Part shown: in pieces, positions 1 to 6,849 of the stretch
Position numbering within the stretch: the stretch's first letter is position 1
Layout: each line of letters starts with the position of its first letter
Source of the DNA: an uncultured Trueperaceae bacterium
GTDB taxonomy: Bacteria > Deinococcota > Deinococci > Deinococcales > Trueperaceae
NCBI GenBank assembly: GCA_937873495.1
Contig: CALMXZ010000011.1
Span: 408,808 to 472,807 of the forward strand
Length of the DNA: 64,000 nucleotides
Direction of reading: 5' to 3'
The notes under the pieces: model-generated
Database searches by the model: none
The model's input: only the letters and a program-made list of their open reading frames with translations
Told to the model about the DNA's origin: nothing
Position numbers and translations under genes: made by a program

Positions 1-253
1 CGTCGAGCTCCTCGATGAACGTCCACGGGTCGATCACCATGCCCCCGCCGAGCACCGAGGTGGGCCGGTCGTGCAGGGTGCCGCACGGCAGGTGGTGGAG
101 CTTGAACACGTCGCCGCCGACGACCACGGTGTGTCCGGCGTTGGCTCCGCCGGAGTAGCGCACCACGAAGTCGGCCTCCGCGGCGAGCGCGTCGACGACC
201 TTACCTTTGCCCTCGTCGCCCCACTGGGCGCCGATCATCGCGATTCCAGGCAT
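1..253 (-). CDS. purA: Adenylosuccinate synthetase, N-terminal part (runs off window)
   Basis: Catalyses the GTP-dependent joining of IMP and aspartate, the first committed step to AMP. Only the first 84 residues are inside the window; the gene continues past base 1. The start is ATG at 253, with GGAGG four bases upstream. The phosphate-binding motif WGDEGKGK follows the start directly, with the catalytic Asp at residue 13, and NAGHT places the catalytic His at residue 41. Both positions match the family. The gene is divergent from the amidotransferase-like gene at 403. Confidence 0.97.
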   Translation of the reverse strand, partial: MPGIAMIGAQWGDEGKGKVVDALAAEADFVVRYSGGANAGHTVVVGGDVFKLHHLPCGTLHDRPTSVLGGGMVIDPWTFIEELD

Positions 254-390
254 CCGCCCTCCACGGCCGGCGCGTCCGCAGCGTGTCGCGTTGGCGCCTC
301 GGGCCTCGGGCAGCCTACCAGGCCTCGGCCGGGTCGGAAGACCCCGGGATGGGCGCGGCGGGACGCTAGCGCCAGGCGCCGCCCCGGGAG

Positions 391-396
391 TACTCT
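391..396 (+). promoter_or_regulatory. -10 box (TACTCT) of the C26 hydrolase gene
   Basis: TACTCT ends 6 nt before the ATG at 403, so transcription would begin at or next to the start codon (leaderless). There is no clear -35 and no Shine-Dalgarno sequence. Confidence 0.5.
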
Positions 397-402
397 GGCA
401 CG

Positions 403-1140
403 ATGTCCGACCATAGACCGCGCGTCCTGCTCAGCACCGGCATCAGCATCCGCACCACGGGCCTCCTACGCGAGGACTCTGGCACCGGACGCAACTACTC
501 GCAGGCCGTCGCGCTGGCGGGTGGGCTGCCGACGATGGTGGCAGTGCTCGACGAGCAGCTCGTCGGCGCCTACGCGGCCACGAACGACGCGCTCCTCCTC
601 ACGGGCGGCGTCGACGTCGACCCCGCCCTCTTCGGTGCGACGCCGCACCCCGACCTCGGCAGCGTCGACGAGCGGCGCGACGCCTTCGAGATCGCGCTCT
701 ACCACGCGTTCCGCAAGGTGGGTAAGCCGGTGCTCGGCATCTGCCGCGGGCATCAGGTCATCAACGTGGCCGAGGGCGGCACCCTGCACCAGCACGTGCC
801 CGCGCTCCCGGAAGCGTGGCAGCACGAGCAGCACGACCTCCGCGGCTCGCCCCTCCACCCGGTGAAGCTCACGCCTGGCAGCCGCCTGGCGAGCGCCTTC
901 GGCGCGACGGACGTGCGCACGAACAGCTATCACCACCAGGCCGTCGACGTCGTCGGAGCCGGCCTCAAGGCCGTGGCGCACTCCGGTGACGGGCTCGTCG
1001 AAGCAGTCGAGGAGCGGCACGGCTCCTGGGTCCTCGGCGTGCAGTGGCATCCGGAGATGGCCTACAAGGAGCACCCTGAGCACCACGCCCCGTTCCGCCT
1101 CCTGCTCGAGGCCGTCAAGACGGTGGGCGCCAGGGCCTGA
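403..1140 (+). CDS. Gamma-glutamyl-gamma-aminobutyrate hydrolase family protein (peptidase C26)
   Basis: A class I glutamine-amidotransferase-fold hydrolase of 245 residues. Relatives (PuuD type) cleave gamma-glutamyl-GABA in polyamine breakdown; the substrate here is not shown by the sequence. The nucleophile is Cys114 in GICRGHQ and the His/Glu pair lies in QWHPE (His216, Glu218), so the triad is complete. An LTGGVDVDP segment near residue 66 is also typical of the family. The ATG follows a TACTCT -10 box by 6 nt and has no Shine-Dalgarno sequence. No polyamine genes are adjacent. A GC-rich hairpin follows the stop. Confidence 0.88.
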   Translation: MSDHRPRVLLSTGISIRTTGLLREDSGTGRNYSQAVALAGGLPTMVAVLDEQLVGAYAATNDALLLTGGVDVDPALFGATPHPDLGSVDERRDAFEIALYHAFRKVGKPVLGICRGHQVINVAEGGTLHQHVPALPEAWQHEQHDLRGSPLHPVKLTPGSRLASAFGATDVRTNSYHHQAVDVVGAGLKAVAHSGDGLVEAVEERHGSWVLGVQWHPEMAYKEHPEHHAPFRLLLEAVKTVGARA

Positions 1141-1180
1141 GCCACGGGCGGAGCCGGTTCTTCCCCAACGAAAGGGCGCG

Positions 1181-1206
1181 GGCCCGGCGGAGTGTTCCGC
1201 CGGGCC
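1181..1206 (+). terminator. Hairpin after the C26 hydrolase gene
   Basis: A perfect 11-bp stem (1181-1191 with 1196-1206) with a GTGT loop, followed by CTGCTTC instead of a clean T-run. It lies between convergent genes and probably serves both. Confidence 0.55.
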
Positions 1207-1223
1207 TGCTTCATGGACGCCGG

Positions 1224-1754
1224 CTAGCCGAGGCGGGTAGCCGCACGCCAGTCGACAACCGGCGTGATGTCCTTGACGATCGTCTCGAGTGCGCGCCTGT
1301 CCTCGATGTCGAAGTTGGCGAAGCGGGCGCTGTCGAGGTCGAGCACGCCCACCACCTCACCGTCGATGACGATGGGCACCACCACCTCTGAGCGCGAGCG
1401 CGCGTCGCAGGCGATGTGGCCGGGGAACGCGGTCACGTCAGGCACGACCTGTGTGCGGCGCTCGGCGACGGCCGCGCCGCATACGCCTCGGCCCACCGCG
1501 ATGCGCACGCAGGCCGGCCGGCCCTGGAACGGGCCGAGGACGAGCTCGCCGCCCTTCATGAGGTAGAAGCCCGCCCAGTTGAGCCCGGGGACGTGCTCGA
1601 AGATCGCGCCAGCCACGTTGGCCAGGTTCGCCAGCCAGTCGGTCTCGCCCTCGACGAGCGCGAGGACGTAGCGGCGCAGCTCGATGTAGCGGTCGTTCTT
1701 GCTAGCCCCCTCGGCAAGGGGCGCAACGTAGTCGACTTCGTGATGAGTGAGCAT
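1224..1754 (-). CDS. GAF-domain free methionine-(R)-sulfoxide reductase
   Basis: Predicted to reduce free methionine-R-sulfoxide in the cytosol as part of oxidant repair. It is a single GAF domain of 176 residues, the usual fRMsr size. Three cysteines, Cys82, Cys92 and Cys116, have the spacing of the three redox cysteines of the Escherichia coli enzyme (10 and 24 residues apart). The segment GLNWAGFYL near residue 57 is typical of this subfamily and not of cyclic-nucleotide GAF domains. The start lies 3 nt after the stop of the VOC gene, so the two are probably co-transcribed. No good ribosome binding site is visible, which suggests coupling. Confidence 0.88.
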   Translation of the reverse strand: MLTHHEVDYVAPLAEGASKNDRYIELRRYVLALVEGETDWLANLANVAGAIFEHVPGLNWAGFYLMKGGELVLGPFQGRPACVRIAVGRGVCGAAVAERRTQVVPDVTAFPGHIACDARSRSEVVVPIVIDGEVVGVLDLDSARFANFDIEDRRALETIVKDITPVVDWRAATRLG

Positions 1755-1757
1755 CTG

Positions 1758-2195
1758 TCAGTTCGCGGCGGCGCGGTTGCCCGCGAAGTAGATCATCCAG
1801 TGGATGCCGTAACGGTCCTGGAGGGCCGCGTACAGCTCGGCGAAGCCGGCGTCGCCAAGGGGCATGACGATGTGCTGCGCGCCCTCGCTAAGGCCAGCGT
1901 ACAGCCGCCGCGCCTCGTCGGCGCTGTCGACCCCGATCATGACGTGGGTCGACGTGCCGAACTGGACCTTGCCCATGCGCAACGGGGCGTCGCTGGCCAT
2001 CAGGACCCTGCCATCCGGCAAGCTGAGCGAGGCGTGCATGAGCTGGTCGAGCTCGTCGGCCGCCACGCCCGCTTCGCCGCCGGGGAAGTCCTTGAAGCGG
2101 ATGAGCTCCAGGTCGCCGCCGAACACCGACAGGTAGAACTTCATGGCCTCCTCGGCGTTGCCGGAGAAGTTCAGGTAAGGATCGAACCGTGCCAT
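1758..2195 (-). CDS. VOC-family protein, PhnB-like
   Basis: A glyoxalase/bleomycin-resistance fold (VOC) protein of 145 residues, of the PhnB type often misnamed 3-demethylubiquinone methyltransferase. It begins MARFDPYLNFSGNAEEAMKFY, the hallmark of that group. No substrate can be assigned. The reading frame is open for 37 more codons upstream, but the ATG at 2195 has GAGGAGG about 6 nt before it and starts the conserved domain, so it is preferred. It is first in a two-gene unit with the methionine sulfoxide reductase. Confidence 0.85.
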   Translation of the reverse strand: MARFDPYLNFSGNAEEAMKFYLSVFGGDLELIRFKDFPGGEAGVAADELDQLMHASLSLPDGRVLMASDAPLRMGKVQFGTSTHVMIGVDSADEARRLYAGLSEGAQHIVMPLGDAGFAELYAALQDRYGIHWMIYFAGNRAAAN

Positions 2196-2346
2196 GGTGC
2201 CTCCTCGAACTTCGGGCGCCGCCCGCCGCCCTCTGCTGGGCGTACACGATACACGCAGCCGCCGCTCCGGACCAGGCAGCGTGCGACCTCGCGTCCGGAG
2301 CGCCAACGGCGGAGGCGTCCGTCGCCGAGCGCGCCGCCGACCACCG

Positions 2347-2374
2347 TTGACACGCGGCTCGCACCTGTTACACT
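2347..2374 (+). promoter_or_regulatory. Promoter of the aroF-tyrA leader
   Basis: TTGACA at 2347-2352 and TACACT at 2369-2374 are separated by 16 nt. This is the only promoter in the window with a consensus -35. Transcription should start near 2381, right at the ATG of the leader ORF at 2382. Confidence 0.8.
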
Positions 2375-2381
2375 CTCCGCC

Positions 2382-2489
2382 ATGACCAGACCGCTCTCGG
2401 GAGGTGGTGCCGTGGACGATGGCTATGACTATAGCTACGCGTATCCGCTCGACCTTGCCGCCTTAGCGGTCGCCGCAACGGCCGCCTGA
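2382..2489 (+). CDS. Tyrosine-rich leader peptide upstream of aroF-tyrA
   Basis: A 35-codon ORF between the promoter and DAHP synthase. Four of seven consecutive residues are tyrosine (GYDYSYAYP, residues 14-22), and three of the four use TAT. The ATG at 2382 is 7 nt after the -10 box, giving a leaderless start. An in-frame GTG at 2412 with GGGAGGTG five bases upstream would give a 25-residue version with the same tyrosine run. Because the downstream genes make DAHP and then tyrosine, I infer that ribosome pausing at Tyr codons senses charged tRNA-Tyr. The 190 nt between this ORF and aroF contain hairpins but no T-run, so the switch mechanism is open. Confidence 0.7.
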   Translation: MTRPLSGGGAVDDGYDYSYAYPLDLAALAVAATAA

Positions 2490-2597
2490 CGACCAGAGCG
2501 CGCCCGGCCGGTCCGGTAGCGCCGCAGAAGCCAGGGCGCCCGCGCCGACGTACCGACCCACCCACGACCTAACCCACCGCCTGCCAAGGCCCGCCGA

Positions 2598-2615
2598 GCG
2601 CCATCCGCATGGCGC
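2598..2615 (+). promoter_or_regulatory. Hairpin in the aroF leader
   Basis: A 7-bp perfect stem (2598-2604 with 2609-2615, loop CCGC) lies between the leader peptide and aroF. A shorter GCCGC/GCGGC pairing follows. There is no T-run, so it is not a classical terminator by eye; it may be part of the attenuator. Confidence 0.35.
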
Positions 2616-2679
2616 GGCCGCCGCGGAGCGGCAGACCAGTTCGACGCGCCGTGCCCGGCGCAGCTCAAGGAGACAGACC

Positions 2680-3711
2680 ATGGTCATCGTCATGACCAAG
2701 AACACCCCGAAAGAGTCCCTGGAACGCGTCCTCGCCGAGGTTCGGGCGCGCGGCTTCACGCCCCACGTCAGCGAGGGCGAGTCGCGCACGCTCATCGGCG
2801 CCATCGGTCCGGCCCCGACGGAAGAGGTGAGGGAGCAGTTCGCGGCCCTGCCGGGCGTCGACACCGTCATGCGCATCTCCAAGCCGTACAAGCTCGCCTC
2901 GCGCGAGTTCAGGCACGACGACTCGACCGTCACCATCGGCACGCCCGGCAAGGGCGCCGTCCAGACCGGCAACGGCACCTTCGTGGTGGCCGCAGGCCCA
3001 TGCGGCGTCGAGACGCGCGAGCAGCTGAACGACGCCGCCGCCATCGTCAAGAAGCACGGCGCCACCGTGCTGCGCGGCGGCGCCTACAAGCCGCGCACGA
3101 GCCCGTACTCGTTCCAGGGGCTCGGCCAGGAGGGCCTGCGGATCCTCGAGGACGCCCGGGCGGCGACGGGCCTCCCGATCGTCACGGAGGTCACGGCGCC
3201 CGAGCTGGTCGAGACGGTGGCGAGCAGCGCCGACATGCTGCAGATCGGCGCGCGCAACACGCAGAACTTCGCCCTCCTCGCGGAGGTCGGCAAGGCAGGC
3301 AAGCCCGTGCTCTTCAAGCGCGGCATGAGCACGTCGATCAGCGAGTTCCTGCAGGCCGCCGAGTACGTGCTCAGCCAGGGCAACCCGAACGTCGTGCTGT
3401 GCGAGCGCGGCATCCGGACGTTCGAGACGAGCACGCGCTTCACCCTCGACGTCAGCGCCGTGCCCGTGCTCAAGGAGCTCTCCCACCTGCCCGTCTGGGT
3501 CGACCCGAGCCACGCCGCCGGCCGCCGCGGGCTCGTCCCGTCCTTGGCGCTGGCCAGCGCGGCCGCCGGCGCCGACGGCCTCATCGTCGAGGTGCACGCC
3601 AAGCCTGAGGAGGCCAAGTCCGACGCGGCGCAGCAGCTCGACGACGCCGAGTTCGGGCAGCTCATGGCGCGCTTGCGCGGCGTGGTAGCCGCGCTCGGCA
3701 AGAGCCTGTAG
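2680..3711 (+). CDS. aroF: 3-deoxy-7-phosphoheptulonate (DAHP) synthase, type I-beta with N-terminal regulatory domain
   Basis: Condenses phosphoenolpyruvate and erythrose 4-phosphate, the first step of the shikimate pathway. Residues 1 to about 85 form the ferredoxin-like domain that in Thermotoga-type enzymes gives feedback control by tyrosine. The catalytic barrel follows, with GPCGVE, LRGGAYKPRTSP and DPSHAAGRR. The ATG at 2680 has AAGGAGA six bases upstream. tyrA follows after 4 nt, so carbon entry and the tyrosine branch are expressed together, downstream of a Tyr-rich leader. Length (343) is normal for the fused form. Confidence 0.96.
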   Translation: MVIVMTKNTPKESLERVLAEVRARGFTPHVSEGESRTLIGAIGPAPTEEVREQFAALPGVDTVMRISKPYKLASREFRHDDSTVTIGTPGKGAVQTGNGTFVVAAGPCGVETREQLNDAAAIVKKHGATVLRGGAYKPRTSPYSFQGLGQEGLRILEDARAATGLPIVTEVTAPELVETVASSADMLQIGARNTQNFALLAEVGKAGKPVLFKRGMSTSISEFLQAAEYVLSQGNPNVVLCERGIRTFETSTRFTLDVSAVPVLKELSHLPVWVDPSHAAGRRGLVPSLALASAAAGADGLIVEVHAKPEEAKSDAAQQLDDAEFGQLMARLRGVVAALGKSL

Positions 3712-3715
3712 AGCG

Positions 3716-4816
3716 GTGGAGTCGCCCCCGCTCTTCGGCACCGTCGTGATCGCCGGGGTCGGCCTCATCGGCGGCTCCATCGCCCTCGGCACGCGGCGGC
3801 GCCACCTCGCCCGCCGCGTGATCGGCTTCGACCGCGACCCCGGTGTGCTCGACGCCGCGCGGGGCCTCGGCGCCATCGACGAGGCGCAGTTGACGCCCGG
3901 CCCGTGGCTGCGCGAGGCCGACCTCGTCATCCTCGCCGCGCCGGCCCGCTCCCTGGTGGCCATGGGCGTGGCGTTGCTGCCGCACCTGGGCGAGCGCGCG
4001 ATCGTCACGGACGTCGGCAGCGTGAAAGGGCCGGTGGTCGAGGGGATGAGGCTGGCGCGCTTCGTCGGCGGCCACCCCATGGCCGGCAGCGAACGGGGCG
4101 GCATCCTCAACGCCGATGCCGCGCTCATCGAGAACGCCGTCTGGGTCCTGACGCCAGAGCCGGGCGTCACGGACCCGGCCGCGCTCGCCGCCGTCCGGGA
4201 GTACGTGACCGCGCTCGGCGCCAGGCCTATCGAGGTGAGCCCCACACTGCACGACCGGTTGGTAGCGACCGTGAGCCACCTCCCCTACCTTGCCTCGGTG
4301 GCGTTGACGGCGCTCGTCGCGGAGGGCGAGGAGCGCTCGCTCAAGATGCTCCTGGCGGCAGGCGGCTTCCGCGACCTCACGCGCGTCGCGAGCGGCGACC
4401 CGCTCATGAGCCGCGACATGGTGGCCGGCAACCGCGCCGCCGTGCGCGACGCGCTGCGCGCGTTCCGCGCGCAGCTCGACCACCTCGAGGGCCTGCTTGA
4501 CGACCCCGACGGGCTGCTCACGGCCGGCGAGACGGCCAAGCTGACCCGCGACGGCATTCCCATCGTGCGGCGCAGCCTCCTGCCGGCCAGGCACGAGGTC
4601 GTCCTCGCGGTGCCCGACCGACCGGGCGAACTGGCGCGCATAACACACGCGCTGGGCGAGGCCGGCGTGAACGTGAAAGACATCGAGGTCTTGGGCATCC
4701 GCGAGACGGGCGGCGCCATCCGGCTCGCGTTCGAGACGAGCGACGAGCTCGTGCGGGGCGGGGAGGCCCTGCGGGTAGCGGGCTACGAGGTGCATAGCCG
4801 CAACGGCGCGGGGTGA
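3716..4816 (+). CDS. tyrA: Prephenate dehydrogenase with C-terminal ACT domain
   Basis: Converts prephenate to 4-hydroxyphenylpyruvate using NAD(P)+, the tyrosine-specific step. The Rossmann motif GVGLIGGS is at residues 15-22. The family segments DVGSVKG and GGHPMAGSERGG lie near residues 100 and 120. Residues from about 287 form an ACT domain (VPDRPGELARITHALGEAGV), usually a tyrosine-binding regulatory module. The start is GTG at 3716, 4 nt after aroF. No separate Shine-Dalgarno sequence is visible, so coupling is likely. Length 366 fits the TyrA-ACT form. Confidence 0.95.
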   Translation: MESPPLFGTVVIAGVGLIGGSIALGTRRRHLARRVIGFDRDPGVLDAARGLGAIDEAQLTPGPWLREADLVILAAPARSLVAMGVALLPHLGERAIVTDVGSVKGPVVEGMRLARFVGGHPMAGSERGGILNADAALIENAVWVLTPEPGVTDPAALAAVREYVTALGARPIEVSPTLHDRLVATVSHLPYLASVALTALVAEGEERSLKMLLAAGGFRDLTRVASGDPLMSRDMVAGNRAAVRDALRAFRAQLDHLEGLLDDPDGLLTAGETAKLTRDGIPIVRRSLLPARHEVVLAVPDRPGELARITHALGEAGVNVKDIEVLGIRETGGAIRLAFETSDELVRGGEALRVAGYEVHSRNGAG

Positions 4817-5040
4817 GCGTGGGCGGTCGATCCGTGGAGCGCGCGGAGCTGTTCGAGCTGGCGGTCACGCGGGCGGCCACTTACCTCGACCGGCTCATGC
4901 CGGCCTGGCGCGAGTCGCACGACGCCCATGCGCTGCGCGCCGCCTTGGAGCTCTGGTACCTCAGGACCCGCTTCGCCTATCGCGTGCCGCTCGATGAGGT
5001 CGTGGCGGCGCTCGTGGGACGCGGAACCCCCGAGGGCTAG
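4813..5040 (+). CDS. Small protein of unknown function, coupled to tyrA
   Basis: A 75-residue ORF starting with GTG at 4813, overlapping the tyrA stop in a GTGA junction. It is mostly helical and charged, with no signal peptide or metal motif, and I do not recognise a family. Residues 40-66 (ALELWYLRTRFAY and following) look like a short helix-turn segment. The overlap with tyrA and the absence of an alternative reading support a real gene. Its stop shares the four bases CTAG with the stop of the convergent thiolase gene. Confidence 0.6.
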   Translation: MSVGGRSVERAELFELAVTRAATYLDRLMPAWRESHDAHALRAALELWYLRTRFAYRVPLDEVVAALVGRGTPEG

Positions 5041-6209
5041 GCCAACCTGAACAGCGCGGCCATCCCCTGCCCACCACCGACGCACATCGAGATGATGCCG
5101 TGCTCGGCGCCGCGGCGGCGCATCTCGGCGAAGAGGTCGGCGGCGATGCGCGCGCCAGTCGCCCCGAGCGGATGACCGATGGCGATGGCGCCGCCGTTCA
5201 CGTTCAGCTTCTCGTCGGGTATGCCGAGTTCGTGCTGGCAGTAGTACGCCTGACTGGCGAAGGCCTCGTTGATCTCGACGAGGTCGACGTCGGCCAGCGT
5301 CATGCCCACCTTGGCAAGGAGCTTGCGGATGGCGGGCACCGGACCGATGCCCATGACCTCGGGCTCCACCCCGACCACGGCCGCCTGCACGAGGCGCGCG
5401 AGCGGACGCACGCCCAGCGCCGCGGCCTCGTCGGCCCGCATGATCACGCTCATGGCCGCGCCATCGTTGAGCGGGCTCGAGTTGCCAGCCGTGACAGTGG
5501 CGGCCGCGTCCTGCGCGAACACGGTCGGCAGGGTGGCGAGCTTCTCGAGGCTCGAGCCGGCGCGCGGGCCCTCGTCCTGCGTCAGCACCACGTCGTGCCA
5601 CGTGCCCGCCTCGTCCTGGACGCGCGTGGCCACCGGCACGACCTGCTCGGTGAAGCGCCCGGCCGCGCGAGCCGCCAGCGCCTTCTCGTGGCTGTTCAGG
5701 GCGAAGCGGTCCTGCTGCTCGCGGGTCACGCCGTAGCGCCGCGCCACGGCCTCCGCCGTCTGGCCCATCGGGTGGTAGGCGCCGGGCCGGCGCCGCGCCA
5801 GCTCGCGGTTGAGGGGGAGGTCGCGGCCGCCCATCGGCACGCGGCTCGTGCAGTCCGAGCCACCGGCCAGCACGACCTCGGTCATGCCGTTGGCCACGCT
5901 GTGCACGCCTTGCACGATCGTCTGGAGGCCGGAGGCGCAGAAGCGGTTGACGGTGGCGCCCGCCACCTCGTCCGGCAGCCCGGCTATCAGGCTCGCGATG
6001 CGCGCGAGGTTGTAGCCGGCCTCGCCCTCAGGGTGGGCGTTGCCGACGAGGACGTCGTCGACGCGCTCTAGGGCCAGCCCCGGCGTGCGGGCCAGCGCCT
6101 CGCGGATCACGAACGCCGCGAGGTCGTCGGGCCGCGTGTCCTTGAGGAGCCCCTTGTGGGCCCTGCCGACCGGGGTGCGGATGGCGGTGGTGACAACTAC
6201 GTCATGCAC
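5037..6209 (-). CDS. Acetyl-CoA acetyltransferase / 3-ketoacyl-CoA thiolase
   Basis: A thiolase of 390 residues, acting in fatty-acid beta-oxidation or acetoacetyl-CoA metabolism. The acyl-accepting Cys91 is in NRFCASGLQ, the catalytic His in GHPLGATGAR and the second Cys in CVGGGQG, so the active site is complete. I take the GTG at 6209, preceded by AGGAG at about 6 nt and starting the conserved HDVVVTTAIRTP; the frame stays open 50 codons further upstream without similarity. No beta-oxidation genes adjoin it, so degradative versus biosynthetic use cannot be decided. Confidence 0.93.
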   Translation of the reverse strand: MHDVVVTTAIRTPVGRAHKGLLKDTRPDDLAAFVIREALARTPGLALERVDDVLVGNAHPEGEAGYNLARIASLIAGLPDEVAGATVNRFCASGLQTIVQGVHSVANGMTEVVLAGGSDCTSRVPMGGRDLPLNRELARRRPGAYHPMGQTAEAVARRYGVTREQQDRFALNSHEKALAARAAGRFTEQVVPVATRVQDEAGTWHDVVLTQDEGPRAGSSLEKLATLPTVFAQDAAATVTAGNSSPLNDGAAMSVIMRADEAAALGVRPLARLVQAAVVGVEPEVMGIGPVPAIRKLLAKVGMTLADVDLVEINEAFASQAYYCQHELGIPDEKLNVNGGAIAIGHPLGATGARIAADLFAEMRRRGAEHGIISMCVGGGQGMAALFRLA

Positions 6210-6282
6210 GGTCTTCTCCTGCCACTGCGTTCGCCCCGGCCCTCCTCGGCTCGTCGATGACGCCGGGCCTGTCGGGCTCGTC

Positions 6283-6849
6283 TCAGTTCGTGTGCCACGG
6301 ACGGATGACGATGGCGCCGTCCTTGAGGTGCGCGACCTCCGGCCCGTTCTCGTCGGCACCGTCCTCGCCGCCCGCTTGCGCCAGGGCGTTGCCTATGCGG
6401 AGTTGCGGGCTCGAGATGCGCCTGGCCCAGATCACGGCGCGATCGTTGCCGCTCGCGCCTGCGTGCGCCAGGCCGCGCAACGTGCCGACCACGATGATGT
6501 CGTCGTTCGCGATGATCTCGGCGCCGGCGTTGACGTCGCCAAGGACGACGACGGAGCCGGTCGAATCGACCTTACCGCCGCTCCGCACGGTGCGGGCCAC
6601 TATGACGGTCTCGCCCCGCGCCTGCATGACGGCCGTGGGCGGCCGCACGTCGAGGAGCGTGCCGCCGGCCGCGGCGACCTGCCCCGCGATCGCTTCGATG
6701 AGCGCTTGGGGCGTGCGCTCGGCGATCTCGACGGACACCTTGTCCACCAGCAGCTCGGCATGGGCCTCGAGCATGGCCGAGACCCCGGCCGCGTCGTCAC
6801 CAGGCTCCAGGCTCAACAGGATCCCACCACGAATCCCTCTAGCTTTCAT
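6283..6849 (-). CDS. minC: Septum site-determining protein MinC
   Basis: Inhibits FtsZ assembly away from midcell, normally with MinD. The C-terminal beta-helix domain is clear from about residue 78 (GSVVVLGDVNAGAEIIANDD, then the GTLRGLAHAG and ARRISSPQLRIG segments). The N-terminal inhibitory domain (about residues 1-75) is shorter and less conserved. Its ATG overlaps the PBP2 stop in ATGA, so it is translationally coupled to the mreD-PBP2 operon. No minD or minE follows here; the next gene is thiolase. Length 188 is slightly short for the family. Confidence 0.92.
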   Translation of the reverse strand: MKARGIRGGILLSLEPGDDAAGVSAMLEAHAELLVDKVSVEIAERTPQALIEAIAGQVAAAGGTLLDVRPPTAVMQARGETVIVARTVRSGGKVDSTGSVVVLGDVNAGAEIIANDDIIVVGTLRGLAHAGASGNDRAVIWARRISSPQLRIGNALAQAGGEDGADENGPEVAHLKDGAIVIRPWHTN

